Source: Cryptomeria japonica (Eukaryota > Streptophyta > Pinopsida > Cupressales > Cupressaceae). From it: a stretch of DNA of 64,000 nt. Below, piece by piece: positions 61,931-64,000 of the stretch. The notes under the pieces were generated by a model. The model was not told the DNA's origin. It was given only the letters and a program-made list of their open reading frames with translations, and did not search any database. The position numbers and the translations under genes were made by a program. The stretch is taken from assembly GCF_030272615.1 (NCBI RefSeq), contig NC_081414.1, forward strand, positions 232,674,733 to 232,738,732, given 5' to 3'. Each line of letters opens with the position of its first letter. Positions within the stretch are counted from its first letter, which is position 1.

Positions 61931-61943
61931 GGCTCTGATACCA
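61931..61943 (-). other. Primer-binding site, initiator-Met tRNA type
   Basis: The minus strand has TGGTATCAGAGCC two bases downstream of the 5' LTR end (TTACA, AG, TGG). This is the standard initiator-methionine tRNA primer complement of plant copia elements. Confidence 0.93.
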
Positions 61944-61945
61944 CT

Positions 61946-62839
61946 TGTAAGGAAGTTAAGTAGCGGAAACAACTTCCTACACTAACCTTGAGAGGAGGGT
62001 AATGCAAAACTTTTTCAGATCGTTACAACAGTTACAGAAAAATAGAAATAGATATAATAGCATTCATACCACAACACAGTGATTTACGTGGGGAAAACCC
62101 TTTCGGGAGAAAAACCCCACACTCCAAAAGTAACTCAATATTTTATTCAGCAATCAAAAACAGATTACAACATACTTGCAGAGCAAGCTCTTCGCAGGAG
62201 TACCACTAATCAGAGATTCAGAGGCAACTCAATAGCCATAAGACTCTCTTACACCCAACCTCTATCTCACACACCTCATAAATAGGAGATACAATACAAG
62301 AAACCGTCAAATGGTATTACAAAACCATGGGCTAAAACCACCCAATAAGGTGTAGCCGACCTTATCTCCCTTCTAGATGCCCTATGACATGTTAAAGCAC
62401 ACATCAACACGTGTCGCTCCCTTTTACAGCTCATTTATGTATCCGATACAAATTATTTTTCCTATTTCAGGAGTACAAACTTCCGGAGGCCATAACTTGA
62501 GAACCGGGTGTCCGATTGACGAACCGTTTGAAGCGTCAAAAAACTCACGAAGTGCTCTATCACCTCATAACCGGTGCCAGTTACGACCACTTTTCAGGGC
62601 ATTTCGGAGCCTCTAAAGCCCCCAAAATTAAGTTTAAACATTTTATCGCACCCCTCCAAGATGAAAACTTTAATATCTTCAAAACTAACTGTGACCTTGC
62701 AACGCAACTTTACCGGAATGCTTATCTAGCCAACCAGAAGCTTCAGGGAGAGTTTCGCACCATTTCATGCTCAAATGAAAACTTACTATAAATATTAACC
62801 TCGCATAAATGCAAGGTTGAGACACCATTTTTCCCAACA
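61946..62839 (-). repeat. Copia 5' LTR (894 bp)
   Basis: Same boundaries as the other LTR (TGTAAGG...CCCAACA on the plus strand). Relative to it, one 3-bp deletion lies in the ACCGGTGCCAG region and many CpG sites have become CA or TG (for example CTCACGAAG, GCAACGC). As the transcribed LTR it should hold the promoter, but I could not point to a definite TATA box. Confidence 0.96.
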
Positions 62840-62844
62840 AGAAT

Positions 62845-64000
62845 GACTCCCTATAAGTACATAAATCAAAAGGCATATATGAAAGGACACACCCTTTCAT
62901 ACATAGAAGGGAGTTACATACAATTGCATTCAAAAGGACACACCCTTTGTTTTAACAAATAATTTACAAATTAAAACCCTACAAATACTAAATGATGCTT
63001 CAATAATGTGTGCTTTATTCTCCACCTTGATAAAATTCCTCAGCAAGTATTCATTATCTTCTCATTATTTTTTGCACACAAGATAAGCCAATCAGATTCC
63101 TTGATTTGAAAATAAAACCTATTCCACTTTAGATTTTAGCTTGAAAATACTTGTTTAAAATAATTCATTAAACCAAAGTATTTCCCTTTAAAAATATTTT
63201 GCAAACATAGCATCCGTTCATATAAAATAATACCTTGCCCTAAAATATATATTTAAGGCACTTTATTTAGGATAAATACACATAAAATTCATCTTTAATG
63301 CACTTTCAAATAAGAACGTAAAGCAGTGTGATACGATAAGAAATACTTCCCTTTTATTATTCTTTTGGCCAAATTTCCTCCCTCGGCGAACTGTTCTCAG
63401 GTCCTATCAATTCTGTAGTTTCATCGATACCTTTTATTTTCGATGGGACCGCTTCTGATTTCTTTGATGAACTTCATGTCGATGAAACTACTGCTTTCGG
63501 TGAGTCTTTTTAGAGATCCATTGCAGCCTAGGTTTGTTCAATAAGTCATTTTTTGATGACATGCCACCTTACTGCCACTTCAACTACTAACTCATCTTGA
63601 CCGGACCCACCATGTGTCACCTCTGGATTGGCTTCGGGGTCTTTGTCCTGCCACCTTAGCATGACCTCACTAACTGACGAAATGAAGCTCTCCCTTATTG
63701 CCTAGCCATGATGGATATTCATCGTGCATCTCTGCATAGTGGATCAGCGACAGTCGTTAGATCTTTTCCAACTTTCTTGCAGGTTATCTCCTCCAAACTA
63801 CTTCCTTAGTGGGCCCCACCACTCGGTCGCCATGTCGCGGTGAATAAACATCACACATCTTCCGATTGTGGTATAGTGACCACCATCGGATCGACTTGGC
63901 CGATCATCCAATCTTCCTTATCTGCTTGGCCTTTAACCTTTCCCGAGCGGCTCTCTCTTCTCTTTATCCATCCGCGTCACGTGTTACTCTTTGGTTCACT
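62845..64000. other. Right-hand flank, no gene recognised
   Basis: To about 63,350 it is AT-rich with two GGACACACCCTTT repeats (62,883 and 62,936). From 63,360 to the end it is richer in C and CpG (TTTCGATGGGACC, GTGGGCCCCACC, ACTCGGTCGCCATG), which could be an LTR or untranslated part of another element running past the window edge. No ORF above 80 codons has a recognisable domain. Confidence 0.5.

Larger units (their letters stand above)
56836..62844 (-). mobile_element. Complete Ty1/copia LTR retrotransposon with 5-bp target-site duplication
   Basis: Two LTRs (56,841-57,737 and 61,946-62,839) begin TG and end CA and flank a 4.2-kb interior. The interior has a primer-binding site, polypurine tract and a gag-pol frame on the minus strand. 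Host DNA AGAAT occurs directly before (56,836-56,840) and after (62,840-62,844), a perfect 5-bp target duplication. By eye the LTRs differ by about 29 substitutions, mostly transitions, and one 3-bp indel over 894 aligned bases (about 3%). That indicates an insertion younger than the Ty3 and LINE remnants. Domain order protease-integrase-RT-RNase H defines copia. Confidence 0.97.

Overview
The window looks like plant nuclear DNA and probably comes from a large gymnosperm-type genome. It is AT-rich and packed with old transposable elements of plant-typical families: LINEs carrying a C-terminal RNase H, a Ty3 element with extra RNase H domains, and a copia element with an initiator-Met tRNA primer site. 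No intact single-copy host gene is visible. The gymnosperm assignment is inference from this texture.

Layout. 1-9.56 kb is mostly featureless, except for two short tandem repeats and a decayed fragment of a FAD-dependent monooxygenase gene (7.88-8.35 kb, +). 9.76-13.45 kb is a 5'-truncated LINE (-) inserted in an AT-rich minisatellite. 15.7-31.4 kb is a heavily decayed Ty3-type region (-). It holds gag (30.4-31.1), two unassigned ORFs (26.2-27.6 and 20.8-22.85), zinc knuckle plus protease (18.6-19.6), an RNase-H-like domain (18.0-18.4), RNase H, a second RNase-H-like domain and integrase (15.75-17.95). The reverse-transcriptase core is absent.

31.9-46.3 kb is the most unusual part: a roughly 14.3-kb candidate DNA transposon. 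Its ends share a perfect 20-bp inverted repeat. Arrays of a CGTACG-centred palindrome lie near both ends. Two convergent genes start near the ends: a multi-exon gene on + (32.3-35.6 kb) and a transposase-like gene on - (39.7-42.7 kb) with one clean GT-AG intron. A 360-bp satellite of about 8.3 copies lies between them. The right side also carries very long (GA)n tracts and a duplicated subterminal region.

49.1-49.8 kb is a small 3' fragment of the first LINE family (+). 50.0-56.0 kb is a nearly full-length but decayed LINE of a second family (+). 56,841-62,839 is a complete copia insertion (-) with two LTRs, primer site, polypurine tract and a 5-bp AGAAT target duplication. The last kilobase is unassigned.

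Across the copia, Ty3-associated and transposon ORFs, the premature stops I examined can nearly all be explained by single C-to-T (or G-to-A) changes, as expected for methylated, silenced repeats. Many coding regions also carry one extra tandem copy of a 16-86 bp segment.
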